Shown here piece after piece: positions 7,577 through 14,542 of a stretch of 14,946 nt of DNA. The position numbers were made by a program, and so were the translations under genes. The stretch's first letter is position 1, and each line of letters starts with the position of its first letter. Source of the DNA: DATLAN01 sp035527455. Its GTDB lineage: Bacteria > Planctomycetota > Planctomycetia > Pirellulales > Thermoguttaceae. Below the pieces are notes generated by a model. That model was not told the DNA's origin and did not search any database. It was given only the letters and a program-made list of their open reading frames with translations. The stretch covers positions 1 to 14,946 of the forward strand of contig DATLAN010000119.1 of NCBI GenBank assembly GCA_035527455.1, in the 5' to 3' direction.

Positions 7577-7652
7577 TTGCGGTAAATGGATCGGCGTGCC
7601 GATCGGATGGGTGTTCTGCCTTTCTCTTGTTGCCCGGCAACACCGGCGATCT
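7577..7652 (+). repeat. 76-bp direct repeat, copy 1
   Basis: Aligns without gaps to 7896-7971 (offset 319) with 7 mismatches, 4 of them clustered in the middle. It carries two palindromes, GATCGGC-GT-GCCGATC and GTTGCC-C-GGCAAC. It starts TTGCGG and ends GGCGATCT. No open frame of its own is convincing. It is probably a dispersed non-coding repeat unit. Confidence 0.85.
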
Positions 7653-7653
7653 C

Positions 7654-7758
7654 GATCACGAAATGCCGAAAGAACGAAAACACGAAAAACAAGGCAAGGC
7701 GGACGAAGCGCCTTTCTCATCGTCGTTTCCCGTTTTCGTGTTTTCGTCCTTTCGTGAT
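7654..7758. repeat. ACGAAA-rich imperfect inverted repeat
   Basis: Left arm 7654-7688 and right arm 7732-7758 are inverted versions of GATCACGAAA...ACGAAAACACGAAAA. The left arm has about eight extra bases. The 43-bp centre contains GC-rich sequence (about 7692-7712) of different composition. The A-rich arms stand out sharply from the local GC-rich background. Confidence 0.75.
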
Positions 7759-7809
7759 CCTCTTCCCGCTGTCTTACCGGGGGGCAGCACGGCCGATTCT
7801 CCGAAGCGC

Positions 7810-7832
7810 GTAGTGGTGGGCACTGCCCACCA
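7810..7832 (+). repeat. Single REP-like hairpin, family F (GTAG-TGGTGGGCA)
   Basis: GTAG followed by a perfect 9-bp stem TGGTGGGCA (7814-7822) / TGCCCACCA (7824-7832) with a one-base loop in the DNA. It has the same GTAG foot as the paired elements elsewhere, but no inverted partner was found nearby. Confidence 0.7.
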
Positions 7833-7895
7833 ACTCTCTGGAAAGGCAAGAAGGCTCATCCAGAAAACCGCCGCCGTGGCGCAGCCGCGCGAGGA

Positions 7896-7971
7896 TTGCG
7901 GCAAATGGGTCGGCGTGCCGATCGGATGGGTGTTCGGGATTACTCTTGTTGCCCGGCAACACGGGCGATCT
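7896..7971 (+). repeat. 76-bp direct repeat, copy 2
   Basis: Second copy of the unit at 7577-7652, same orientation, 69 of 76 positions identical. The hairpin GTTGCC-C-GGCAAC is unchanged. In the other palindrome only the outermost base differs (A to G at the GATCGGC end), leaving the TCGGC/GCCGA stem intact. Together the features from 7449 to 7971 account for most of the 661-bp gap between the GH2 start and the secretin-like stop. I see no gene in that gap. Confidence 0.85.
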
Positions 7972-8060
7972 TGCGAATGAGTCGAACGGCATGGTATGAT
8001 CTCTTCCGCAAGATCGACGATGCCACCCGCGGAACGCACGCAAAACGGCAGCCGTCCCGC

Positions 8061-9218
8061 TCAGTCGCGAATGATTCGTGCATTCACGATTACCAGCAGT
8101 TCGCTCTGCCGGGCTTCCGACTTGGTGGTCAGTCCGCCGAGCACGATGGTCTCTCCGTCGCGCAGGCGGACGGTCGTTTGCAGTTTCGTGGTAGTCACGC
8201 GGGCGGCTCGGATGACTTCGGCCTCGGGCGACGCGGCGAGCACGGGGCCTTCGTCGGGATGCATTTGGGATTGCTCGACGTCGAGTTCCATCGTCACGCG
8301 GCCGTCCGGACTGACCCGCGGAGTGACGCCCACGTTCAGCCCGGTGTTCTCGTAAGAGACCTGGCTCACCGGGCCCGTGCGACCGGCCATCGAACCGCGG
8401 ACGATCGGTTCCCGTTGGCCGATGTGGATGAAGGCCGGCTGGTTGTCCAGGGTGATCAGTTGCGGTCGGGCCAGCACCACGAATCGGCGATCCTTTCCAA
8501 GTCCGCGAATTCGAGCTTCGACCTCCTTGGGCAAAGACGACAGGCCCAACTCGTTCCGAATCGCTTCGACCGAGAAGTTCGACCTGTCGCCCAGGCCGAT
8601 GACGTTCGGCGTTTCCGCGTCGCCGGTTCCTTCGGCCGGCTGCCTGACCGCACCGGGGTCGGCGGCCCGGACCTGCGTCACTTCGGCGATCAGCAGCCTG
8701 ACCATCACGGCCGAGCGGGGCCGGTCGAGTTCCTCGATCACTTCCAAGACTTCCTCGATCGCCTCCGCCGGGCCATTGAGGATCAGGCTGTTGGTGATCG
8801 GCTCGGGAAACACGGTGACCCACTGCCAGACGGGCTGCGAATAGGGCTGCGGCGGAATCGCTTGGCGCACTTGCGTCTGGCGCTCGAGCAGTTCGTTGAC
8901 ACTCTCGGCGACGTCGGCCGCCGGGACGTTCTTCAGCCGGCAGACCGTGGTTTTCCATCGCACGGCGGGCCCCTGCGACGGCGTCAGAAAGACCGGCGCG
9001 GGCTGCACGACCGGCCGCTCGATTGCCGGCTGTGGCGGCCGCTCGATTGCCGGCTGTGGAACGTAGGCTGGTACGTACACGCTCGGGGGCTTCGTGCTGG
9101 TGATCGGTCCGGAGGACACATCCGAAGCCGTCTTGTCGTCGCGGTCGGCCTCTTGGGCAGATGCCGTGATGGGGGCGACCAGGAACACCACGGCCAGACT
9201 CGTCAGGATTCTCGACAT
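8061..9218 (-). CDS. Small secretin-domain protein (type II/III secretion superfamily), exported
   Basis: 385 aa, shorter than full secretins (usually 500-750 aa). A signal peptide (1-21, cut after ITASA) is followed by a Pro-rich stretch with a doubled PQPAIERP (53-68). Next comes an N1/NolW-like module (about 88-165, with TNSLILNGPAEAIEEVLEVI) and a C-terminal secretin core: VLARPQLITLDNQPA (about 247-261), GLNVGVTPRVSPDGRVTMEL (about 292-311) and TTVRLRDGETIVLGGL (about 347-362). Secretins form outer-membrane channels. Here no GspE/GspF/pilin-type gene is adjacent, so the role is open; planctomycetes carry many such orphan secretin-like proteins. ATG 9216-9218 has a good AAGGAG seven bases upstream. 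SppA lies upstream in the same direction, 196 bp away. Confidence 0.9.
   Translation of the reverse strand: MSRILTSLAVVFLVAPITASAQEADRDDKTASDVSSGPITSTKPPSVYVPAYVPQPAIERPPQPAIERPVVQPAPVFLTPSQGPAVRWKTTVCRLKNVPAADVAESVNELLERQTQVRQAIPPQPYSQPVWQWVTVFPEPITNSLILNGPAEAIEEVLEVIEELDRPRSAVMVRLLIAEVTQVRAADPGAVRQPAEGTGDAETPNVIGLGDRSNFSVEAIRNELGLSSLPKEVEARIRGLGKDRRFVVLARPQLITLDNQPAFIHIGQREPIVRGSMAGRTGPVSQVSYENTGLNVGVTPRVSPDGRVTMELDVEQSQMHPDEGPVLAASPEAEVIRAARVTTTKLQTTVRLRDGETIVLGGLTTKSEARQSELLVIVNARIIRD
9012..9059. repeat. Two perfect 24-bp tandem repeats inside the secretin-like gene
   Basis: The 24-bp unit beginning CGGCCGCTCGATTGCC on the plus strand occurs twice without mismatch (9012-9035, 9036-9059). 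It encodes the doubled PQPAIERP in the Pro-rich linker. The lack of even synonymous differences suggests a recent in-frame duplication. Confidence 0.85.
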
Positions 9219-9414
9219 TTCTCTGCTCCTTGTCCGGAGGTAAAACGAATGTATCGAAGAACGACGTTACGTACCGTGGACGGCGGAGTTGCGGCCGTGC
9301 GTTGTGCCGCGGCGTCCGGGCATTGCGCATGATATCGCGTCAGCCCGCACGCAGGCAAGAGAAATCGTTGCAAGGAGGGGGGGTCGTGCTCATGTGCATG
9401 GCGAGCAACGGCGG

Positions 9415-10518
9415 CTACGGGCTCTTGCTCAGCGGCGGCAACCAGGTGCAGAGATAGTAGGCTCGCGGGGCCGCCATGTCGAGCATGGCCGCCAGGTCGA
9501 GCGATTGGCTCTGGGCTTTGCTGCCGAGCAGTGCCCCCATCAGGCCCAGTTCCCGCTTGTACTCGACCACCTGGACGTTGTCCGCGTCCAGGCCGGCCAA
9601 CTCGACCGCCCGAGCGATGGCCCGTTCCACGAAAGCGATCTCGTCGATCAGGCCGGAGTCCAGGGCCTGCTGGGCGTTGTAGATCTGCCCGGTGGCCAGG
9701 TCGTCGATCGCCTGGGGATTCTCCTTCAATTTGTCTTTCAGCTTCGGGCGGCCGTCGGCGATGATCTGCTTGAATCGGACGAAGCTGTCATCGACCAGTT
9801 GCCCGAGGATCGCTCTCTCCCGTTGGCGTTCTTCTTCGGTCTTGGACTTGGTGAAGCTGCCCATCTGTTTCAGCGGGCCGCTGGCGATGGAGTCCTCCTT
9901 GATGTTCCAGTTTTCCAGCAATCCCGAGAGGTCGTAGTGGGGGATGATCACGCCGATCGACCCGGTCCAGGTGGTCGGCTCGGCGAAGATCGAATCGGGC
10001 GTATCGCCAACGGCCATCGAGACGTAATAACCGCCGCTGGCCGCCAGCCCGCCCATGCTGACCACGATCGGCTTTTTCTTTCGCAACTCGCCAAGGTGGT
10101 GGTAGAGATAGTCGCTGGCGGTCACGCTCCCGCCCGGCGAATCGACCCGCAACACGACGGCTTTCACGTCGTCGTCGTCCATGGCGCGGTCGATTTGGCG
10201 TTTGACGAATCCCTCGCCGCTGAGGATCGTCCCTTCGATCGAGATGATGGCGATCTTGTTCTTCGCGTCGCTGGCCAGCGAGTGGTATTTCTCCTGGACC
10301 TTGCGATCCGCGTCGAGCCGGCCGAGGCTCGTCAAACCGACCAGGCCGAACAACAAGAAGTTCAACATCAGCGATCCGAACAGGCCGAGCAGCAGAAGCA
10401 CCAAGAGCCATCGGCGGCCGGGCCGCGTCGCGGGCGCAATGGCGGCCACCGGATACATTGGGCTTGGCGCCGCCGGAACCGGCTGCTGGGCGTGTTCCGG
10501 TCGAGAGTTCGGGTCCAT
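9415..10518 (-). CDS. sppA: Signal peptide peptidase SppA (S49 family, short form)
   Basis: 367 aa. The start ATG 10516-10518 is chosen because AAGGAG lies six bases upstream; an ATG 15 codons earlier lacks such a site. The Pro/Ala-rich N-terminus (1-35) is cytoplasmic by prediction and is followed by one membrane helix (about 36-62, LLVLLLLGLFGSLMLNFLLF). The S49 fold follows: IAIISIEGTI (89-98), VLRVDSPGGSVTASD (122-136), the nucleophile Ser161 in GLAASGGYYVS (157-167) and the general base Lys217 in SGPLKQMGSF (213-222), matching the Ser/Lys dyad of Bacillus SppA. It should degrade remnant signal peptides or membrane peptides as an oligomer on the outer face of the inner membrane. The C-terminal TGQIYNAQQALDSGLIDEI is also typical. 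It is divergent from the gene at 10877. Confidence 0.95.
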   Translation of the reverse strand: MDPNSRPEHAQQPVPAAPSPMYPVAAIAPATRPGRRWLLVLLLLGLFGSLMLNFLLFGLVGLTSLGRLDADRKVQEKYHSLASDAKNKIAIISIEGTILSGEGFVKRQIDRAMDDDDVKAVVLRVDSPGGSVTASDYLYHHLGELRKKKPIVVSMGGLAASGGYYVSMAVGDTPDSIFAEPTTWTGSIGVIIPHYDLSGLLENWNIKEDSIASGPLKQMGSFTKSKTEEERQRERAILGQLVDDSFVRFKQIIADGRPKLKDKLKENPQAIDDLATGQIYNAQQALDSGLIDEIAFVERAIARAVELAGLDADNVQVVEYKRELGLMGALLGSKAQSQSLDLAAMLDMAAPRAYYLCTWLPPLSKSP

Positions 10519-10524
10519 TTCGGG

Positions 10525-10530
10525 CTCCTT
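10525..10530 (-). promoter_or_regulatory. Ribosome binding site fixing the sppA start
   Basis: AAGGAG on the minus strand, six bases before the ATG at 10518. It supports this start over the in-frame ATG at 10563. Confidence 0.75.
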
Positions 10531-10554
10531 CGATTCGAGGTGTTGACTTTCACA

Positions 10555-10604
10555 CTCGGCCAATCGCCGAGTAGTAGTTATTGTGGACCGGTATTTTTAC
10601 CGGT
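10555..10604 (-). promoter_or_regulatory. Two hairpins in the sppA upstream region
   Basis: Stem CTCGGC/GCCGAG (10555-10560 with 10566-10571, loop 5) and stem ACCGGTA/TACCGGT (10587-10593 with 10598-10604, loop TTTT). They lie 37-86 bases before the sppA start, next to the most AT-rich piece of the divergent region (10572-10600). They could be an operator, a leader structure or a promoter-proximal element. No convincing -35/-10 pair is claimed. Confidence 0.4.
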
Positions 10605-10689
10605 AACGCTCTCTCTTTCAGCGACGTGCCGACCCGCCGCCCCTTATCCCGCACGATTCTGCCCAATTCTACTCTAGGTTCCCCTGGCC

Positions 10690-10851
10690 GCAACACCCAC
10701 GATACACCCCAGGAGAGCGGGTACGGCGAAGCGGGCTCCCTGGTGTTGCCATGAAGGCCCTCAAGGCGGTAAGCTAAGGGCCGCACTAAACGAGATCCGA
10801 CAAGTTGGCTTCAAGATGGAGAAGCCACCAGCGGGGGTGCTATGACCCCGC
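10690..10851 (+). promoter_or_regulatory. Candidate structured RNA leader of the isomerase-like/TPR operon
   Basis: Four consecutive potential stem-loops precede the ribosome binding site at 10862. They are GCAACACC/GGTGTTGC (10690-10697 with 10742-10749, enclosing 44 bases), GGCCCT/AGGGCC (10756-10761 with 10777-10782), TGGCTTC/GAAGCCA (10806-10812 with 10821-10827) and GCGGGG/CCCCGC (10831-10836 with 10846-10851). The last lies 10 bases before the Shine-Dalgarno. I could not match the set to a known riboswitch consensus. Individual short stems are expected by chance in GC-rich DNA; the ordered chain is what is suggestive. Confidence 0.35.
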
Positions 10852-10861
10852 GGCAATCAGA

Positions 10862-10868
10862 AAAGGAG
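10862..10868 (+). promoter_or_regulatory. Ribosome binding site fixing the GTG start at 10877
   Basis: AAAGGAG eight bases before GTG 10877-10879. An in-frame ATG at 10805 lies inside the predicted stem-loops and has no such site. Confidence 0.75.
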
Positions 10869-10876
10869 TTACCGGA

Positions 10877-11626
10877 GTGTTTGTCGCTGCGACAAGTCGA
10901 TGTTTTTCCGAACTGCCGTTCGACGATGCGCTGCAACGGCTGGTCGATCTGGAATACACCAGCATTGAAATCATGATCCACGAATCGGACGGGCACCTGA
11001 AGCCGTCCGAGGTCCTCAGCCACCCCGATCGGGCCGTGCACCTTTGCCGTCGCACCCACCGGCTGACGCCCATCGCGTTCAGCGTCGACATCGAGGCACC
11101 CGAGCCGCAGTACTACGAGGAATTCGCGGCCTGTTGCCGGCTGGCCAAAGCCGTCAAGGTGGTCACGATCGTCGTGCGGTCGTCGGAGCTGGGAACGCCC
11201 TTCAACGCCGAGGTGGAACGGCTTCGAGAACTGGTCAGGATCGCGTCGATGGAGGGGGTTCGTGTCGGCATGCTCACGGCGACCGGCTGCATGACCCAGG
11301 ATCCGGACACGGCGGTCGTGCTCTGCGACAGCGTGAAGGGCCTGGGAATCGCGATCGATCCGAGTCATTACGTTTTCGGCCCCCACGGCGGCGGCAGCTT
11401 CGAACAGGTGCTCAAGTACGTCTACCACGTCCGGCTCCGCGATACCAGCAAAGAGGAACTCCAGGTCCGCGTCGGACAGGGCGAGATCGAGTACGGCCGG
11501 CTGATCAACCAGCTCAACAAGGTGCATTACGACCGTGCCCTGTCGATCGATATCGCTCCCATGCCCGACGTCGATCAGATGGCCGAACTGCGGAAGATGC
11601 GACTGCTGCTGGAGAGCCTGATCTGA
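10877..11626 (+). CDS. Xylose-isomerase-like TIM barrel (sugar phosphate isomerase/epimerase family) with atypical metal site
   Basis: 249 aa from GTG, the usual length for this family (250-290). Barrel strands are visible: VAATSRCFSEL (3-13), the strand SIEIMIHE (29-36), AFSVDIEAPEP (67-77), KVVTIVV (94-100), GVRVGMLTATG (127-137), GLGIAIDPSHYVFG (155-168), VYHVRLRDT (182-190) and ALSIDIAP (221-228). D161, H164 and H184 fit the family's metal ligands. However, the glutamate expected after GVRVGML is Thr134 and the final strand carries Asp225 instead of Glu, so catalysis or metal choice may differ. No signal peptide, so cytoplasmic. The TPR lipoprotein gene follows 51 bp later on the same strand, which suggests co-transcription. 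Family is confident, reaction unknown. Confidence 0.88.
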   Translation: MFVAATSRCFSELPFDDALQRLVDLEYTSIEIMIHESDGHLKPSEVLSHPDRAVHLCRRTHRLTPIAFSVDIEAPEPQYYEEFAACCRLAKAVKVVTIVVRSSELGTPFNAEVERLRELVRIASMEGVRVGMLTATGCMTQDPDTAVVLCDSVKGLGIAIDPSHYVFGPHGGGSFEQVLKYVYHVRLRDTSKEELQVRVGQGEIEYGRLINQLNKVHYDRALSIDIAPMPDVDQMAELRKMRLLLESLI

Positions 11627-11677
11627 CCGCCACGTGCAAGGTGGTCAAGATCGTGCCGCCGAGAAGCACCCTTCCTC

Positions 11678-12517
11678 ATGAAGAACACCCTGCATCCCTC
11701 CGTATTGCTCAACTCACTCGCGTGGGTCTGTGTCTCGACGGCGCTGCTGCCGCTACCCGGCTGCGGCGGCGAGCAGAAGACCGACCAACTCCTCACCCAA
11801 GCGCTGGACGCGTACCGCCGCGGCGAATACGACGAGGCGATCGCCGCTTACGACGAGGCCATTCAGCTCGACCCGAAGTGTGCCGTGGCCTACCATAACC
11901 GCGCGAGCATGTGGAGCTACAAGGGCGACAACGCCAAGGCCATCGCCGACTACAAGCAGGCCATGAAGTTGGATCCGCAATACGCCGGCGCCCTTTACAA
12001 GCTGGCGCACGGCTGGTTCAACCAGCGCGAATACGAAAAGGCCGTCACCGCCTTCAACGAGGCGATGCAACTCGATCCCGAAAGGGCCGACGCCCAAGCG
12101 TATTACCATCGCGGCGTGGCTTTCGACCTGACGGGCCGGTACGACAAGGCGGTCGCCGATTACCGCGAGGCGATCCGGCAGGACGCGGAATTCTCCATGT
12201 CCTATTTCAGCCTCGCGCAACTCCTGGGGACTTGCCCCGAGGCGGAGTATCGCGACGGAAAGCAGGCCGTGGAAAACGCCGCCAAGGTTTGTGAACTGGC
12301 CGGAGAAAAGAAGACCTGGAGCCATCTCCACACGTTGGCCGCGGCTTATGCCGAAGCGGGCGATTTCGACCAAGCCGTCGGGTGGCAAACCAAGGCCATC
12401 GAGCTGGCCGAGAAAGCGACCGACCGGCAGAAAAAAATGCTGAGCGACAACCTGGAACTCTACCAGGCAGGAAAGCCGTTTCGCCAACAACGGAAAACGC
12501 CTGACTCCGGCTCGTAG
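11678..12517 (+). CDS. TPR-repeat lipoprotein
   Basis: 279 aa. The signal peptide ends in a lipobox LPGC (26-29), so Cys29 is probably lipidated; Pro at -2 is not the textbook residue. From about 33 there are consecutive 34-residue tetratricopeptide repeats recognisable by the W/G-Y-A-P spacing: AYRRGEYDEAIAAYDEAIQL, NAKAIADYKQAMKLDP, EYEKAVTAFNEAMQLDP, RYDKAVADYREAIRQD and, more divergent, AEAGDFDQAVGWQTKAIEL. TPRs are protein-binding scaffolds; the partner is unknown, and it should face the periplasm. The start has no strong ribosome binding site but is set by the signal peptide. The stop TAG (12515-12517) is the last three bases of a GTAG repeat foot, so the end of the reading frame lies in a REP-like element. 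Likely an operon with the barrel-protein gene. Confidence 0.92.
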   Translation: MKNTLHPSVLLNSLAWVCVSTALLPLPGCGGEQKTDQLLTQALDAYRRGEYDEAIAAYDEAIQLDPKCAVAYHNRASMWSYKGDNAKAIADYKQAMKLDPQYAGALYKLAHGWFNQREYEKAVTAFNEAMQLDPERADAQAYYHRGVAFDLTGRYDKAVADYREAIRQDAEFSMSYFSLAQLLGTCPEAEYRDGKQAVENAAKVCELAGEKKTWSHLHTLAAAYAEAGDFDQAVGWQTKAIELAEKATDRQKKMLSDNLELYQAGKPFRQQRKTPDSGS

Positions 12518-12596
12518 TGACCGCATGCATGCGGTTTTCGTCTCTTGCCTGCCATTCGACCTGCTGACGATTCGACCCGATGAATCGGGTCACTAT
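12514..12596. repeat. REP-like inverted pair, family E (TAGTGACC), between convergent genes
   Basis: Left element 12514-12535: GTAGTG then the perfect palindrome ACCGCATG/CATGCGGT, followed by TTTT. Right element 12574-12596, inverted: stem GACCCGA/TCGGGTC with loop TGAA, ending CACTAT, so its foot is ATAG rather than GTAG. Both share TAGTGACC. The left hairpin plus the short T-run could end transcription of the TPR gene. The 98-bp gap separates two convergent genes. Confidence 0.75.
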
Positions 12597-12615
12597 GAAC
12601 TCGTGCTACGAACGC

Positions 12616-14514
12616 TCACTGCGGCGAAAACCTCTGCTGGTATTCCGCCCGCGGTCCCGCGCGGCGGCGGGCCGCTTCGATCATCTCGGCCGGAAGGGAC
12701 TCGCGAACGTCGTTGTCGACCAGGCGGATCCGTTCGGCGACGGTGTCGTTGTAACGCACGGTGGGCACGTCCTTGCCGGCGGCCATGAGGTTCCGGCAGA
12801 CCAGGTTCGTCCAGCCCTTGTGAAACCGTAGCGGCGAGCGCGGGACGCCGTAAATCACGTTGTCTTCGATGACGAACTCTCCGGTGCCCTGGTCGAGGAA
12901 CATGCCGTTGCTCTCGGCCCTGCCGGCGTTGGTGGGCACGTCGTGAATGAGGTTGCCGCGCAGCGCCGATCCCGGCTGGGTCCCCAGCGTGTAGATCCCG
13001 CCGCCGTCGGAGAGGACCTGCATCACGTGGTGGATGTGGTTCTCGGCCACGACGTTCTCCCGGCAAGGCGTACTGCGAGGTTCCGGCCGGGCGCGCGGGT
13101 CCCACCACATCCAACCGACCGAGACCCCCGTGTAGGGCGTGTGGCGGATTTCGTTGTGCGCAATGGTCGTCTTTCCAGCCAAACCGACCCAAACGCCAAC
13201 CGCCCCGAACAGTTCCTGCCCGCAGCGCTCGACCAAGTTGTCTTCCACGACGTTTCCGGTGGCGGCCTGGTGCGGAGCCGCTTCCCACCAGGAGCCGTCG
13301 CCGACCGTGCGCGCCTGGCCCTCACCGATCGAGACGCCGTTGCCGCCGCAGTCCGAAATCAGGCTGCCGGCCAGACGATTGTTGCGGCACTGGCGTCCGA
13401 ACCAGATCCCCGTGGGGCCGACGTGGACGATGCGGCCGTCCGCGAAGCTGCACGACTCGGCCAGGTCGAATTGCACGGCCGCCGGATCGGCCTCCTCGTG
13501 GTTTATGCCCGAGGAGACAGTCGCCGGTGTCCAATACGTGCAGGCCTGGCGTCCCCAGTAGATCCCGCCCGGCGGCGACCAGGCGGCGTGTTCGAGGCGA
13601 AGACCCCGGAAGTGCAGATTCCACACCGGCCGGTTTCGCTGGGTGTCGCCGCGGATGACGAGCAACTGTTTGGCGACCGGAGCGATCACTTCGACTCCCC
13701 CGAGTTTCTCCCCCGGCAGCGGACGATAGCTCAGCACGCCGGTTCGCCGATCGAGAAACCACTCGCCCGGCGCGTCGAGAAACTCGGCCGAGTTTTCCAG
13801 ATAGTATCGCGCCTGCTTCTCGAACCAATCGATCACCGCCCAACGCGACGGCCCGCCGATCTGATGCGGCACGGTCAACGTGCGAGCGGCTTCGTCGATG
13901 GACTTCACCGGCGTTCGCGTGATCGACCAGTCGTGCAGGAAGACGAGTTCGACTTGGGGCAAGTCCGCATAGGCACGAAGGTCGCCCGCCTTGAACTGGA
14001 AGTTCGTGCGATTGTCTTCGCCCGCCTTCTCCACGCGGAGGTGGCCGTTGTTGGGATATCGTGCCCGAGGGGCGCGTCGCCCACCCACGTACAACTGCCG
14101 GAAAGTCCATTTGCCGGTCTTGACGTCGGGGATCTCGGCCGTCCAGGTCCCGTTCTCATCGGTTTTCCACCCGGTGATCACGCGCCCGCCGCTGATGATC
14201 GGCTCTTCTCCGGGAAAAGCGGCGTAGGTGACGCGGAAGCGGTCGTTGCCGCCGTCTTCCGGACTGAACACGATCGGCTCGGTGATGCGATAGGTCCCGC
14301 CGCGGATCGACAGGGTCAGATCGGTCGAGAGACCCTCGGCGATCCGAGCCCGCAGGGCATCGCGTGCGTGGGCGATCGTGGCGAACGGCTTGTCTTGCGA
14401 GCCCGGGTTGGCGTCGTTGCCGTCGGGCGCGACGAAGAAATCGGCGGCCGATGCCGAGGCGGTCCAACTCAATGCACACGCGAAAAACAGGGCAAACCAA
14501 AGCGTTCGATTCAT
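12616..14514 (-). CDS. Secreted right-handed parallel beta-helix protein, GH141-like
   Basis: 632 aa. The signal peptide is cut after ASA (21-23). The N-terminal DFFVAPDGNDANPGSQDKPF (25-44), then RGGTYRITEP (71-80) and PGEEPIISGGRVITGW (101-116), is the standard opening of pectate-lyase-like/GH141-type proteins. FRQLYVGGRRAPRARYPN (138-155) also fits. The second half is a ladder of beta-helix coils: NRLAGSLISDCGGNGVSIGE, VVEDNLVERCG, TTIAHNEIRHTPYTGVSVGW, ENVVAENHIHHV, DGGGIYTLGTQPGSALRGNL and EFVIEDNVIYG. The DGGGIYTLG and TGVSVGW phrases are those I associate with GH141, whose members include alpha-fucosidase and xylanase activities; the substrate here is unproven. ATG 14512-14514 has GGAG seven bases upstream. 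A GTAG repeat pair lies 29 bp upstream of the start. Export and polysaccharide binding or hydrolysis are likely. Confidence 0.9.
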   Translation of the reverse strand: MNRTLWFALFFACALSWTASASAADFFVAPDGNDANPGSQDKPFATIAHARDALRARIAEGLSTDLTLSIRGGTYRITEPIVFSPEDGGNDRFRVTYAAFPGEEPIISGGRVITGWKTDENGTWTAEIPDVKTGKWTFRQLYVGGRRAPRARYPNNGHLRVEKAGEDNRTNFQFKAGDLRAYADLPQVELVFLHDWSITRTPVKSIDEAARTLTVPHQIGGPSRWAVIDWFEKQARYYLENSAEFLDAPGEWFLDRRTGVLSYRPLPGEKLGGVEVIAPVAKQLLVIRGDTQRNRPVWNLHFRGLRLEHAAWSPPGGIYWGRQACTYWTPATVSSGINHEEADPAAVQFDLAESCSFADGRIVHVGPTGIWFGRQCRNNRLAGSLISDCGGNGVSIGEGQARTVGDGSWWEAAPHQAATGNVVEDNLVERCGQELFGAVGVWVGLAGKTTIAHNEIRHTPYTGVSVGWMWWDPRARPEPRSTPCRENVVAENHIHHVMQVLSDGGGIYTLGTQPGSALRGNLIHDVPTNAGRAESNGMFLDQGTGEFVIEDNVIYGVPRSPLRFHKGWTNLVCRNLMAAGKDVPTVRYNDTVAERIRLVDNDVRESLPAEMIEAARRRAGPRAEYQQRFSPQ

Positions 14515-14542
14515 GGAAGGGCTCCTCGCAAAGGGTTCTTTA

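Noticed and set aside
7481..8039. Small open frames on both strands in the 7400-8060 gap
   Set aside because: They translate the 76-bp and ACGAAA repeats (for example THPIGTP-type phrases appear in two different frames), so they are repeat artefacts.
9219..9414. Promoter or terminator between sppA and the secretin-like gene
   Set aside because: No convincing -35/-10 pair or hairpin with T-run could be read; only the ribosome binding site next to 9218 is clear.
10519..10876. tRNA, SRP RNA or a known riboswitch in the divergent region
   Set aside because: No cloverleaf, T-loop, SRP tetraloop context or riboswitch core that I recognise; only generic stem-loops.
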